From JBGPGW01 sp046349515 (lineage in GTDB: Bacteria; Pseudomonadota; Alphaproteobacteria; CADEGL01), in the NCBI GenBank assembly GCA_046349515.1, contig JAXMCE010000013.1, forward strand, positions 1 through 64,000: a stretch of DNA of 64,000 nt, written 5' to 3'. Position numbers and translations under genes: made by a program. Numbering within the stretch: the first letter of the stretch is position 1; each line of letters starts with the position of its first letter. The notes under the pieces are model-generated. The model had not been told where the DNA came from. It saw only the letters and a program-made list of their open reading frames with translations, and made no database searches. This document shows, in pieces, positions 35,562 through 44,819 of the stretch.

Positions 35562-36641
35562 GTGGCCTCCGACCATTCCCTGCCCATCTCGATTCGCGGC
35601 GTGAGCAAGCACTACGGCGCCGTCGCCGCGCTCGACGACGTCAGCCTCGACATCGGGGCCGGCGAGTTCGTGACGCTGCTCGGCCCGTCCGGCTCGGGCA
35701 AGACGACGCTCCTCAACATCCTCGCCGGTTTCATCCGGCTCAGCCGCGGCGGCGTGTTCTTCGGCACGGAGGACGTGACCCTCGTGCCGCCGCACAAGCG
35801 CAACGTCGGCCTCGTCTTCCAGAACTACGCCCTCTTCCCGCATATGAGCGTTGCCGACAATGTCGCGTTCCCCTTGCGCGCGCGGCGCGTCGGCAAGGCG
35901 GAGATCCGCGAGAAAGTGCGCTGGGCCCTCGGCCTCGTGAAGCTCGGCGGCTTCGAGGAGCGCGGCGCCAACCAGCTTTCCGGCGGCCAGCGCCAGCGCG
36001 TGGCGCTCGCGCGCGCCATCGTCTTCGAGCCCAAGATCATCCTCATGGACGAGCCGCTTTCGGCGCTCGACAAGCAGCTTCGCGAGCACATGCAGATCGA
36101 GCTCCGCCACCTGCACGAGACGCTCGGCGCCACGACCGTCTACGTCACGCACGACCAGCGCGAGGCCTTGACGATGAGCGACCGGGTCGCGGTCTTGAAC
36201 CACGGCCGGCTCATCCAGGTCGACGGGCCGCGCGCGCTCTACGACAATCCGGCCGACGCGTTCGTCGCGGACTTCGTCGGCGAATCGACGCTCCTGCCGG
36301 TGCGGCGCAGCGGCGCCGATTCGGTCACGCTCCACGGCACCACGCTCCGCACCGCGCGCGCCCTGCCCCCGGGCGACGAATTCCTTCTCGTCATCCGGGC
36401 GGAGAAGCTCCTCCCGGCCGAGCGAAGCGGCGGCGAGGGCAACATCCTCCGCGGCCGCGTGAGCGAGGTCGTGTTCCAGGGCGAAAGCGTCGCTGTCTTC
36501 GTCGACATCGGCGAGGGCGAGACCGTGATGATGCGCCGGCCCTCGCACGCCGCGAGCCTCGCGGCGCTGCCCGAGGTCGGCAGCGACACGAGCCTGGCGC
36601 TTCCCCCCGAAAGCACCATCGTCGTCCCCGCCTCGCGCTGA
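35562..36641 (+). CDS. ABC transporter ATP-binding protein (PotA-like)
   Basis: 359 residues. Walker A GPSGSGKTT, Q-loop FQNYALFPHM, signature LSGGQRQRVALARA, Walker B IILMDEP and the switch His in VTHDQREA are all intact. The C-terminal TOBE-like domain (about 250-350) is typical of polyamine and iron ABC ATPases. It drives import through the two permeases that converge on this gene 15 bp downstream. The GTG start at 35562 has GGGGA upstream. Confidence 0.94.
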   Translation: MASDHSLPISIRGVSKHYGAVAALDDVSLDIGAGEFVTLLGPSGSGKTTLLNILAGFIRLSRGGVFFGTEDVTLVPPHKRNVGLVFQNYALFPHMSVADNVAFPLRARRVGKAEIREKVRWALGLVKLGGFEERGANQLSGGQRQRVALARAIVFEPKIILMDEPLSALDKQLREHMQIELRHLHETLGATTVYVTHDQREALTMSDRVAVLNHGRLIQVDGPRALYDNPADAFVADFVGESTLLPVRRSGADSVTLHGTTLRTARALPPGDEFLLVIRAEKLLPAERSGGEGNILRGRVSEVVFQGESVAVFVDIGEGETVMMRRPSHAASLAALPEVGSDTSLALPPESTIVVPASR

Positions 36642-36656
36642 GACCGGAGACGCGGC

Positions 36657-37475
36657 CTATCTTCCGCCCGACCGGCGCTTGGCGAGGAGCGAAGCCGCCA
36701 GCACGATCGAGAGGCTCAACGCGATCAGGATCGAGCTGATCGCCGCGATCGTCGGATCGATCTCGTCGCGCAGCGCGTTGAACATGCGCTTCGTGATCGT
36801 CGAGTGCTCGCCGCCCGATATGAACAGCGCGATCACCACTTCGTCGAGCGAGGTGATGAAGGCGAAGAGCGCGCCCGAGATCACGCTCGGCTTGATCTGC
36901 GGCAGCGTGACCTGGACGAAGGCCGAGAGGCGTCGCGCGCCCAAGCTCCGCGCGACCTTCTCCTGGTTCATGTCGAAGCCCTGGAGGCCCGAGAGCGCCG
37001 TCACGACGACGAAGGGCGTCGCCATGAGCGTGTGCGCCAGCACGAGCCCCGGGATCGTCCCGACCAGCTCGACCTTGGCGAACACGAAGAAGATGCCGAT
37101 CGCGATGATGATGATCGGCACCATGAGGGGCATGAGCAGCGCCAATTGGAGGACACGGAGGAATCGCGCCTCGGCCACGTGAAGGGCGTAGGCCGCGGCG
37201 ACGCCCAAGGGCGTCGCGACGAGCGTCGTGAGCACCGCGACCTCGAGGCTGACCCGCGTCGCGTCCATCCATTCCGGGCTCGAGAAATAGGCCGCGTACC
37301 AACGGAGCGACAGGCCCGGCGGCGGGAAGGTGAGAAAGCGCGAGTCCGAGAACGACATCGGAATGACGATGAGGACGGGCACGATGAGGAAGAAGAGCAC
37401 CGCCCCGCCCGTGAGGTAGAGCCACAGCCGCTCGCGCCGGCTGACGAGCGTCTCCGTCATGCTGGGGCCGGCCAT
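36657..37475 (-). CDS. ABC transporter permease (PotC-like)
   Basis: 272 residues, six TM helices, and the cytoplasmic EAA loop KVARSLGARRLSAFVQVTLPQIKPSVISG that couples to the ATPase. The ATG shares one base with the TGA of the preceding permease (TGATG), so translation is coupled. An inner-membrane subunit of the spermidine/putrescine-type importer. Confidence 0.92.
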   Translation of the reverse strand: MAGPSMTETLVSRRERLWLYLTGGAVLFFLIVPVLIVIPMSFSDSRFLTFPPPGLSLRWYAAYFSSPEWMDATRVSLEVAVLTTLVATPLGVAAAYALHVAEARFLRVLQLALLMPLMVPIIIIAIGIFFVFAKVELVGTIPGLVLAHTLMATPFVVVTALSGLQGFDMNQEKVARSLGARRLSAFVQVTLPQIKPSVISGALFAFITSLDEVVIALFISGGEHSTITKRMFNALRDEIDPTIAAISSILIALSLSIVLAASLLAKRRSGGR

Positions 37476-38371
37476 CAGCGTGCTCCGAACACGCGCTCGA
37501 CCGCGAAGAAGCGGTTGAGAAGCGCGAAGGCGCCGAAGACCAGCACCAGGAGGATGATCGCAACCGAGCTCGCGGCACCCCACTGGAAGTAGAGCTCGAC
37601 ATTGCGCTGGACCAGCATCGAGATCATCACGACCCGCCCGCCGCCCAAGAGCTCAGGCGTCACGTAGAAGCCGAGGCAGATGACGAAGACGAGGATCGTG
37701 CCGGCGAAAAGGCCCGGGCGCGACAGCGGGAAGAAGACGCGCCAGAACGCATAACGCGGCCCCGCGCCGAGGTTGGCGGCGGCGCGCATCAGCTCCGGAT
37801 CGATCCCCCGCATCGCGGCATAGAGCGGCAGGACCATGAAGGGCAGCATGATGTGCAGCATGCCGATCGTCGTGCCCGTCACGTTGTGGACGAAGGCGAT
37901 GGGCTGCTCGATCACGCCCATATCCATGAGCGTCTTGTTGATGAGGCCGCGGCGCTGGAGAAGCACCATCCACGCATAGGTGCGGACGAGGAGGCTCGTC
38001 CAGAACGGCACGATGACGAGGGCGAGGCCGATCGCCTGCCAGCGCCGGTCGAGCTGGCACAGCATGTAGCTCAACGGATAGCCGAGGAGGATGGCAAGGA
38101 CCGTCACAAGGCCGCTGATTTCGAAGGTGAGGATGAAGCTCCGGGCGTAGCTCTCGTCCTCGAAGACCCGCCGGTAGTGCTCGAGGGTGAGGCCGTCCGC
38201 GTTCACGACCGACTGCCAGGCGAGCCAGGTCAACGGCACGAGCAGCAAGACCGCGATGAGGCCCAAGGCCGGCACGACGAGGGCGAGCAGCCGGTTCCGC
38301 TCCCGCTGCGCATCGCGGAGGATTCGCGGATCGTCCATGACGAGGGTCGCTTTCCCGGTCATTCCTGCCAT
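37475..38371 (-). CDS. ABC transporter permease (PotB-like)
   Basis: 298 residues with six predicted TM helices and the EAA-type loop MRAAANLGAGPRYAFWRVFFPLSRPGLFAG. The N-terminus is a short cytoplasmic segment before the first helix. It forms the membrane channel with the PotC-like protein. It begins the leftward half of the transporter, whose promoter must lie in the 168 bp before the dioxygenase gene. Confidence 0.92.
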   Translation of the reverse strand: MAGMTGKATLVMDDPRILRDAQRERNRLLALVVPALGLIAVLLLVPLTWLAWQSVVNADGLTLEHYRRVFEDESYARSFILTFEISGLVTVLAILLGYPLSYMLCQLDRRWQAIGLALVIVPFWTSLLVRTYAWMVLLQRRGLINKTLMDMGVIEQPIAFVHNVTGTTIGMLHIMLPFMVLPLYAAMRGIDPELMRAAANLGAGPRYAFWRVFFPLSRPGLFAGTILVFVICLGFYVTPELLGGGRVVMISMLVQRNVELYFQWGAASSVAIILLVLVFGAFALLNRFFAVERVFGAR

Positions 38372-38539
38372 GACATGCCCAATCGCTCCCCGCCCCGATC
38401 GCCTCCGCGGCGCCGAGCCGCCTCGCGAGGGGATTGTCCCCGACTCCGCGGCAATAGTCGAGGCGGACGCCCACTCTTGGAGGTTGCGCGCACGGCGCGC
38501 CTGGCCGCATCATGGCCCCCATCTCCCATGGAGCCAGCC

Positions 38540-39328
38540 ATGAAGCTGACGGAAGCGCAACTCGAGACCTTCGAACGGGACGGCCTCCTCATCCTGCCGA
38601 ACCTGTTCTCTCCCGCGGAAGTCGAACGCATGCGCGCCCAGCTCCCCGCTGTCTTCGCCGAGGACACGCCGGCCAACATCCGCGAGAAGGCGGGCGGCGT
38701 CGTCCGCACAGCGATGGGCCTCCATTTGCGGAACGACATCTTCGCCAAGCTCACGCGCCATCCGCGCTTCGTCGAGCCCGCGCAACAGATCGCCGGACCC
38801 TCTCTCTACATCCAGCAGGTCAAGGTCAACGTGAAGGCGGCCTTCGAGGGCGAGGCCTGGCAGTGGCACTACGATTTCGCGACGCACCACGCGGATGACG
38901 GCGCGCCCGAGCCGCTGGCACTCAATCTCCACGTCTTCCTCGACGACGTGACCGAATTCAACGGGCCGCTCCATTTCATCCTGGGCTCGCACAAGCACGG
39001 TCCCGCGCCCACGCGCCACGACACGACGAGCACGAGTTATCCGCTCTGGGTCGTGGACCAGGACGTGGTGGCGCGCCTTTCGGCCGATGGCCGTCTCGTC
39101 TCGGCCAAAGGCAAGGCCGGCACGGCGCTCATCTTCGGCGACATCCTCGTGCATTGCTCGCCGCCCAACATGTCGCCGTGGAACCGGGCGATCTTCTCCC
39201 TCATCCTCAATCCGGTCGGGAACAAGCAGACAAAATTCGCGCGGCCCGACTACAAGCACCACCGCGACTTCACGCCCGTGACCGCGCTCAGCGACGACTG
39301 CTTGCTCGAGGCGCGCGCCGCGGAGTGA
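38540..39328 (+). CDS. Phytanoyl-CoA dioxygenase family protein (EctD-like)
   Basis: 262 residues; a non-haem Fe(II), 2-oxoglutarate-dependent oxygenase. The iron triad is H110, D112 (WHYDFATHHADDG) and H205 (DILVHCSPPN); R216 is placed to hold 2-oxoglutarate. The segment from H110 to NGPLHFILGSHKHG resembles the hydroxylases of the EctD group (WHSDFETWHAEDG...NGPLM.IPGSH), but small-molecule targets in this family vary. The start has GGAG 6-9 bases upstream. Its stop overlaps the GTG start of the next gene (GTGA), which implies coupled translation with an outer-membrane LpxR-like protein. Confidence 0.88.
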   Translation: MKLTEAQLETFERDGLLILPNLFSPAEVERMRAQLPAVFAEDTPANIREKAGGVVRTAMGLHLRNDIFAKLTRHPRFVEPAQQIAGPSLYIQQVKVNVKAAFEGEAWQWHYDFATHHADDGAPEPLALNLHVFLDDVTEFNGPLHFILGSHKHGPAPTRHDTTSTSYPLWVVDQDVVARLSADGRLVSAKGKAGTALIFGDILVHCSPPNMSPWNRAIFSLILNPVGNKQTKFARPDYKHHRDFTPVTALSDDCLLEARAAE

Positions 39329-40368
39329 GGGATTTGCCCTTACGGGGCACGCGGGTCCTCTTCGCGCTCTTCGCCCTTGCCCTCTGGAACGGACGCGCTC
39401 ATCCGCAGGAGCATGGGCGCTTCACGGCCGTCGAAGAAAATGACTACTTCGCGCCGCACAATCGCGACCGGCACAACACGCAGGCCCTCGAGCTCGACTA
39501 TCTTTCGTCCGAAGGCGCCTCAAGCGACCTCGATACGGCCATGGCGTGGCTCTCCTCCAGCCTTCCAGCCTTCGAGCCCGGCGCGCAATCGACCGCACGG
39601 CGTTACAACGTCTTTCTCGGCCAGGCGCTTTTCACGCCGCAGGACAAGACGCGCGCCGATCCCGACCCTCGCGACCGCCCCTATGCCGGCTGGATCAATG
39701 GCGGCGTCGATTTTCTCAGTGAGGCGGACCGGCGCACGCTCGACCGCCTCCGTCTCCAAGTGGGCGTCATCGGCCCCGTCGCAGAGGGCAAAGCCACGCA
39801 AAACAGAACCCATCTCGCCATCGAGGCGCCGATCGCGCAAGGTTGGGGCCACCAGCTCCACGACGAGCCGACGGTCGGCCTCACCTTCGACCGCCACTGG
39901 CGCTTCATCGCCGATCTCAATGATGCGATAGCGATCGATGCGATTCCCGCGGGGCGCGTCGAGCTCGGCAATGCCTTCGACTACGCCGCCCTCGGCGGCC
40001 GCGTGCGCTTCGGACAGAATCTCGGCGCCGACTACGGCCTGCCCCGCGTCGAGCCCGGGCCAACGGGTACGACCTATTTCAATGCGGGGGCGCTCTCGCC
40101 GCGGAGCCGGTTCGGCTGGTCTCTTTTCATCGGCGCCGAAGGCCGCGCGGTCGGCCGCAACATCTTCCTCGACGGCAACAGCTTCAGGCGCAGCGCGTCG
40201 GTCTCGAAGAACGTGCTCGTGGGCGAGCTCGAGGTTGGCGCCTCGGCGTTCTACGCGGATTGGCTGCGCTTGAGCTACACCTATGCCTACCGGAGCCCCG
40301 AATTCGACGGCCAGCGCGGCGGCGACTCCTTTGGCGCGCTCACCCTCTCGGTCATCTTGCCGTTCTAG
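39325..40368 (+). CDS. LpxR-like lipid A deacylase / DUF2219 outer-membrane protein
   Basis: 347 residues. After a signal-like N-terminus the protein starts with EENDYFAPHNRDRHNT, the E-N-D signature of LpxR, where Asn and Asp bind Ca2+ at the active site. DRPYAGWINGGVDF is another family landmark, and the rest alternates as in a 12-stranded barrel, ending LTLSVILPF, with the terminal Phe needed for outer-membrane insertion. LpxR removes the 3'-acyloxyacyl chain of lipid A. The GTG start overlaps the dioxygenase stop. Confidence 0.82.
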   Translation: MRDLPLRGTRVLFALFALALWNGRAHPQEHGRFTAVEENDYFAPHNRDRHNTQALELDYLSSEGASSDLDTAMAWLSSSLPAFEPGAQSTARRYNVFLGQALFTPQDKTRADPDPRDRPYAGWINGGVDFLSEADRRTLDRLRLQVGVIGPVAEGKATQNRTHLAIEAPIAQGWGHQLHDEPTVGLTFDRHWRFIADLNDAIAIDAIPAGRVELGNAFDYAALGGRVRFGQNLGADYGLPRVEPGPTGTTYFNAGALSPRSRFGWSLFIGAEGRAVGRNIFLDGNSFRRSASVSKNVLVGELEVGASAFYADWLRLSYTYAYRSPEFDGQRGGDSFGALTLSVILPF

Positions 40369-40410
40369 GCGCCTGCCGTCGCCAAATTGGGACGATTTGG
40401 CGCCAGCGTC

Positions 40411-40695
40411 TCACCCCCTGTCGAGATGGGGGGCCACGACCTCGCGCACGGCGGCGCTCGGCAACACGGGCACGATCTCGAACTCGATGCCGTAGCCGCG
40501 CCACGTGAGGATCCATTCCTGGAGGAGGCGCAGCTCGTCGCACTCCATCAATTGGAAGCAGCGGCTGAAATTGGGCTCGACCCAGCTGTCCACGTAGCGG
40601 AGCCCCTCGGGGACCATCCGGCCCTCGTCGCGGATGCGCTTGTAGATGGGCACCATGTCGTTATCGCGGAAACGCTCGATGATCATGAAAAGCAT
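40411..40695 (-). CDS. DUF3303 domain protein
   Basis: 94 residues, MLFMIIERFRDND then IRDEGRMVPEGLRYVDSWVEPNFSRCFQLMECDE, a signature I know from the DUF3303 family, a small alpha/beta ferredoxin-like fold. The family has no settled function. It converges on the LpxR-like gene. Confidence 0.85.
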   Translation of the reverse strand: MLFMIIERFRDNDMVPIYKRIRDEGRMVPEGLRYVDSWVEPNFSRCFQLMECDELRLLQEWILTWRGYGIEFEIVPVLPSAAVREVVAPHLDRG

Positions 40696-40874
40696 GGGGC
40701 TTCACCTTTGTCCTGCCGGCATTCGAGCATAGCGCCTCGGCCGAGCGAGGGCGTGGAAAGTGGGGGGACACCGTCCGCGCCCTTGCCGTTCGCCCCTCTC
40801 TCGATCACGATTGCCGGCGCGATTGATGGCGGGGGCGCGGCGGGAACCCCGGATCACGGTTGTGGAGCGGTGCC

Positions 40875-41969
40875 ATGGCGGCGGATGCAAGGATGAAGCG
40901 ATCCTACGGCTGTTTCACGATCGAGCCCTTGCCCGGCGCCACCTTCGGCGGGCTCGTGCGTTTCGCGGACGGGATGGGTGCGCGCAAGGCCGTCGCAGCG
41001 CTCGAGGCCGATCCCGATACGCTGCCGCGCGCGAGCTACGACTGGCAGGGTTTCCTCTACCTGCCCCGCATGGACGAGATCTCCGACGACCCGCAGCTTC
41101 TCGTGCGCTTGAGCCGCCTTTTCGGACCCGAGGTCGAGAACTACCGCGAGACCTTCAGCGGCGAGAACCGCACGCTCTTCAACATCCATGAGGACGCGCC
41201 CGAGATCCTTCTCGTGACGAATGCGCCGCCCATCAACACCCAGCCCATGACTCGGCCCGAGCCGCCCTTGGCACCGGACGGTAGCTTCCCCACGCGCTTT
41301 CCCCAGCGCCGCGGCTGGCACACGGATCAGAGCTTCCGCCGCCCTCCGCCCGATTTTTCGCTCTTCTATGCCGTGCAACCGACGCCCAAGGGCCAAGGAC
41401 AGACGCTTTTCGCCGACGCCGCGGGCGCCTATGCGGCGCTGCCCGAACGGCTCAAGGCCCGCGTCGAGACGCTCGAAGGCCTTCACGCGCTCCCCGGCAT
41501 CGGCCGGTCGGAGAAAGCGGTCAAATCAGGCGAGGTGCCGAAGCCCCTCCTCGCCCACCAGCGCCCGCAGCGCCACCGCGTGCTGCGCATCCATCCCGTG
41601 ACCGGCAAGCCCTCGCTCTACCTTTGCGAGGCGGGCCAGATGGATTGGGTCGACGGCCCCTTCGTCGGCATGACGCCCGGTCCCGATGGCGACGGCGCCA
41701 AGCTCCTCTACGAGATCATGACCCACATGACAGAGCCGCGGTTCACCTACACCCACGACTGGACGAAGGGCGATCTTGTCCTGTGGGACAACCGCAACCT
41801 GCTCCACGCGCCGAGCTGGTACGAGGCGGACAAGTACATCCGCATCATGTGGCGCACGACGGTCATGGGCAATCCGGGGCCGGAATACGCGAACGACGAG
41901 AAGAGCTGGATTCCCCGACCCGGCTCCCTCGACAGCGCCGTCGACCACGTCTCGCGCAAATCGGCCTGA
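40875..41969 (+). CDS. TauD/TfdA family 2-oxoglutarate dioxygenase
   Basis: 364 residues. Iron ligands are H149 and D151 (GWHTDQSF) and H311 (NLLHAPSW), with R323 or R327 (YIRIMWRT) near the 2-oxoglutarate carboxylate. This is the fold of taurine and 2,4-D dioxygenases, which hydroxylate and cleave organosulfur, chlorophenoxy or amino-acid substrates. The substrate here is unknown. A second, unrelated 2-oxoglutarate dioxygenase of the PhyH family lies 1.5 kb upstream. Confidence 0.9.
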   Translation: MAADARMKRSYGCFTIEPLPGATFGGLVRFADGMGARKAVAALEADPDTLPRASYDWQGFLYLPRMDEISDDPQLLVRLSRLFGPEVENYRETFSGENRTLFNIHEDAPEILLVTNAPPINTQPMTRPEPPLAPDGSFPTRFPQRRGWHTDQSFRRPPPDFSLFYAVQPTPKGQGQTLFADAAGAYAALPERLKARVETLEGLHALPGIGRSEKAVKSGEVPKPLLAHQRPQRHRVLRIHPVTGKPSLYLCEAGQMDWVDGPFVGMTPGPDGDGAKLLYEIMTHMTEPRFTYTHDWTKGDLVLWDNRNLLHAPSWYEADKYIRIMWRTTVMGNPGPEYANDEKSWIPRPGSLDSAVDHVSRKSA

Positions 41970-41974
41970 TCCGA

Positions 41975-42005
41975 GCCGGGCCGGCCGGGCTTTCCGCGGC
42001 CCGGC
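41975..42005. terminator. Candidate bidirectional terminator hairpin
   Basis: A perfect 9-bp stem, GCCGGGCCG (41975-41983) with CGGCCCGGC (41997-42005), with a 13-base loop, in the convergent junction between the TauD gene and the small exported protein gene. There is no clear U run on either side, so strength is uncertain. Confidence 0.45.
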
Positions 42006-42021
42006 GTCCGGAGCGGCGTCG

Positions 42022-42450
42022 CTACTTCTCGAGCGTGACCTTCATGCCTGTCGGCGCAAGGGTGAACTGCAACCCTTCGCGCGTCGCCGTGAGCTCGATG
42101 ACGACGCCGTGGTCGTTCTTCATGACCGTGCCGCTCACCCCGCCCGCGATGGTGGCGCCCGCCGTGCCGGCCGTGTAGTTGCCCTCGATGTCCTCGAGCT
42201 TCTTCAGGCGGAACACGGAGCCGGAGGCCGTGTAGCTCGAGACGCCGACATCGACGATCGAAAGGCCGTTGACCTTGAGCTTGTAGGTCTGGCCCTTGTA
42301 GACGAGCTTACCCTCGCCCCAGGAATAGCCGATGCCGATCGCGACCGAGCCACCCGAAAGCTCGATCGTGCCATCGGGCGTCTCGGCAAAGCTCACGGCC
42401 GGCAGAAATGCGAGAAGGACGAAAGCCACGCACGCGATCAATCGACGCAT
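42022..42450 (-). CDS. Conserved exported protein of unknown function
   Basis: 142 residues with a signal peptide ending VSFAE. The mature chain is beta-rich: IELSGGSVAIGIGYSWGEGKLVYKG, then KVNGLSIVDVGVSS, LKKLEDIEGNYTAG and a C-terminal LQFTLAPTGMKVTLEK. The pattern of Gly and small residues suggests a small beta-sandwich or barrel. I recognise it as a conserved proteobacterial secreted protein, but have no function for it. The start is fixed by GGAG ahead of the second ATG. Confidence 0.75.
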   Translation of the reverse strand: MRRLIACVAFVLLAFLPAVSFAETPDGTIELSGGSVAIGIGYSWGEGKLVYKGQTYKLKVNGLSIVDVGVSSYTASGSVFRLKKLEDIEGNYTAGTAGATIAGGVSGTVMKNDHGVVIELTATREGLQFTLAPTGMKVTLEK

Positions 42451-42607
42451 CGTCATCTCCTTCTGTTTCTCTGTCGCGACGAAATCGCCACGCGACCGCG
42501 CGCTCCCATGACCCCACCCGTCGCAGCCGCGAACCCGATTGTGACCGAACGAACCCAGGCGAGTCGAGGCCGGTGCCGCGTGCCAGCGACGTACCGGCAG
42601 GCAAATC

Positions 42608-43726
42608 TCATCGCCCGGCTTCGGACACGGCGTAACGCGCGATCTTCCGCTCATCCACCGTGACGCCGAGGCCGGGCCCCGTGGGCACGATCGTCGCCCC
42701 GTCGCGCATGCCGAGCGGCTCCGCCAGCACGTCCTCGGCGAGCACATAGCGCGCGGTGTAGAACTCGGCGCCGAGCGAAATGTTCCGGGTCGCCCCGATG
42801 AGGTGCGCCCCCGCCGCGTTCGCAATGCCGCCCTCGAACATGGTGCCGCCGTAGCAGGCGATGCCCGCCGCCTCGGCGATTCGGGCGACGGCCTGCGCCT
42901 TCACGAGCCCGCCCGACTTCATGATCTTGACCGCGAAGAGATCGGCCAGGCCCATGCGCACGCCCTCGATCGCCTCTTCGGGCGTGAACACGCTCTCATC
43001 CGCCATGATGGGCGTGTCGAGCGCCGCCGTGATCGCCGCCATGGCGCGGCGGTGGTCGCGCGGCACGGGCTGCTCGATGAAGGTCGGGCGGAAGCGCTCC
43101 ATCTCGCGGAGTTTCGAGAGCGCGTCCCACGGCTCGAGCCCCTGGTTGTAGTCGATGCGGATGTCGGCGGTCGCCGCCAGCTCGGTCCTGAGGCGCTCGA
43201 GGCGCTTCATGTCCTCGGCATGGCTGAGGAAGCCTGTCTTGACCTTGAAGAGGTTGATCCCCTCGCGCGCGCGGGCGCGTACCCAGTCGAGGTCCGCCTC
43301 GAAATCGGGATCGGCGACGGAGACGCTCAAGGGGATGGTGTCGCGCACCCGCCCGCCAAGAAGGGTCGTGATCGGCTGGCCGGTCGCTTTGCCCACGAGG
43401 TCGAGGAGCGCGGTCTCGACGGCGGCCTTGGCCTCAGGGTGCCCGACGATCGCGTGCTCGCACCGGTCCATGATCGCCGGAATCCAGAACGGATCGGCGC
43501 CCATGAGGATCGGCCGGAGATAGACATCGATCCCGGCGGCGCAGGCCTCGGCCGTGCCGGTGAAGACGGCCCAGGGGCTCGCCTCGCCATAACCTATGAT
43601 GCCCTCGTCGGTCGAGAGACGCAGGATGACGCTCGCCATCGCCGCCTCGATGTCGCCGACTCCGTGGCGGCGGCGCATCTTGATGGGTGTCTTCAGAAGC
43701 CAGACTTTGACGCCGACGATTTTCAT
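42608..43726 (-). CDS. Enolase-superfamily enzyme, muconate-lactonizing (MR/MLE) type
   Basis: 372 residues. Metal ligands are D192 (RIDYNQ), E218 (FIEQP) and D243 (ADES). Catalytic lysines are K163 (KVK) and K267 (VKIMK). This MLE-subgroup pattern covers muconate cycloisomerase, dipeptide epimerases and o-succinylbenzoate synthase. The substrate cannot be fixed from the motifs. A dienelactone-hydrolase-like gene lies 1.1 kb to the right on the other strand, the next step after muconate cycloisomerase in the chlorocatechol route, but HU separates them. Confidence 0.9.
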   Translation of the reverse strand: MKIVGVKVWLLKTPIKMRRRHGVGDIEAAMASVILRLSTDEGIIGYGEASPWAVFTGTAEACAAGIDVYLRPILMGADPFWIPAIMDRCEHAIVGHPEAKAAVETALLDLVGKATGQPITTLLGGRVRDTIPLSVSVADPDFEADLDWVRARAREGINLFKVKTGFLSHAEDMKRLERLRTELAATADIRIDYNQGLEPWDALSKLREMERFRPTFIEQPVPRDHRRAMAAITAALDTPIMADESVFTPEEAIEGVRMGLADLFAVKIMKSGGLVKAQAVARIAEAAGIACYGGTMFEGGIANAAGAHLIGATRNISLGAEFYTARYVLAEDVLAEPLGMRDGATIVPTGPGLGVTVDERKIARYAVSEAGR

Positions 43727-44350
43727 GGTCCGTCCGTTCGGGTGATGAGGGTCACGGCATTCGAGCCTCAATCGGCCGCCGCCGCAAGCCAGGCGCTCGG
43801 CGGAATCGATGGACGTACCACCCGTGGCAGAATCGGTCCGGGCGCGGCGTCCCTCCCCTTGCGTCTCAACGCAATCGCCTGGAATCGCGCCGCACATCGG
43901 AGAGTGCGCGCCGGATGAGTTATCCCCAGGCCGCTTCCTGCCTGTGGCCGCGCGGTGCGCGCCCCGATCGCAGAAGGCGAGCGCTCGCAAGGCAAGCGCC
44001 TGCGCGCAAGAGTTGCAGTGATACATCAAGTTGCGCACGGACATCCGCACGCACGGCGCATGGCCGCGTGCGAGGTCTCAACGCGGTAATCGACGATGTC
44101 GGAGCACGACACAATCGTCTCCGCGGATCACGACACTTGCACGGCACGCATGGCGCCGCTCCGCACCAGCGCAGCACCCGTCACCAAACTCTTCGCGCGC
44201 TCCGATGAGTTTTGTATTGCGGAATCGACGTTTTTTGAGTACGCGAAGAGCCGCACGTTTCACCTGGGTCCGCGGCCGTCACGTCCGCGGATGCGTTGCG
44301 GTCCCATCCAGTCGATCGGTCTCACCCACAACAAAAGAGAGGTCTCCACC
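43727..44350. other. Long intergenic region upstream of HU and the MLE gene
   Basis: 624 bp without a supported gene on either strand. Both flanking genes start here, so it must hold two promoters. The segment near 44205-44245 is locally AT-rich (TTTTGTATTGC, CGTTTTTTGAG) and is the best candidate for the HU promoter. A single TTATCCCCA at 43920-43928 resembles a DnaA box with one mismatch, but no cluster is present. Confidence 0.4.
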
Positions 44351-44644
44351 ATGGCAGCAGCAAAGCAGGCTACCGTCTCCCTGAAGCAGTTGGGCGCGGA
44401 GCTCGCAGGAAAGCACGAATTGTCGAAGAAGCAGGCCGAGGCCATCCTCAATGACCTGGTCGGCCTGGTCGTGAAGAACCTCAAGAAGGGCAACCGTTTG
44501 CGCCTGACGGGGCTGGGCATCCTTCAGGTGCGCCACCGTGCTGCGCGCATGGGCCGCAATCCCGCGACCGGCGAGGCCATCAAGATCAAGGCCAGCAAGA
44601 AGGTCGCCTTCCGCGCCTCCAAGGATCTGAAGGAAGCCGTCTAG
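44351..44644 (+). CDS. HU-family DNA-binding protein
   Basis: 97 residues; a histone-like protein that bends and compacts DNA as a dimer. The beta-arm region has RLTGLGILQVRHRAARMGRNPATGE with the conserved GRNPxTGE, and the C-terminus is KASKKVAFRASKDLKEAV. The N-terminus has a few extra residues compared with E. coli HU. It is expected to be a strong stand-alone gene, and a perfect hairpin terminator follows it. Confidence 0.94.
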   Translation: MAAAKQATVSLKQLGAELAGKHELSKKQAEAILNDLVGLVVKNLKKGNRLRLTGLGILQVRHRAARMGRNPATGEAIKIKASKKVAFRASKDLKEAV

Positions 44645-44689
44645 TCGCGGCTTCGCGGGCGGCCCGGACGGGTCGCCTCGACTTTCCTG

Positions 44690-44717
44690 CTCGCGGCGGA
44701 GTCCTCTCCGCCGCGAG
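44690..44717 (+). terminator. Rho-independent-type terminator of the HU gene
   Basis: Perfect 12-bp stem CTCGCGGCGGAG / CTCCGCCGCGAG with TCCT loop, 45 bases after the HU stop, followed by TTGCGTTTA. The U tract is short and broken, but the stem is very stable. Confidence 0.8.
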
Positions 44718-44819
44718 TTGCGTTTAGGGGCCGTCGCGGTCATCGGTTCCATGACGCGCATCGCCTCGCGACCGCCTTCGGGCTAAACTTGGCGCTGGCA
44801 CCATCACCGGGAGGGACCC

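Noticed and set aside
43920..43928. DnaA-box-like TTATCCCCA near HU
   Set aside because: A single one-mismatch copy; no cluster, AT-rich unwinding region or dnaA/dnaN gene to support an origin.
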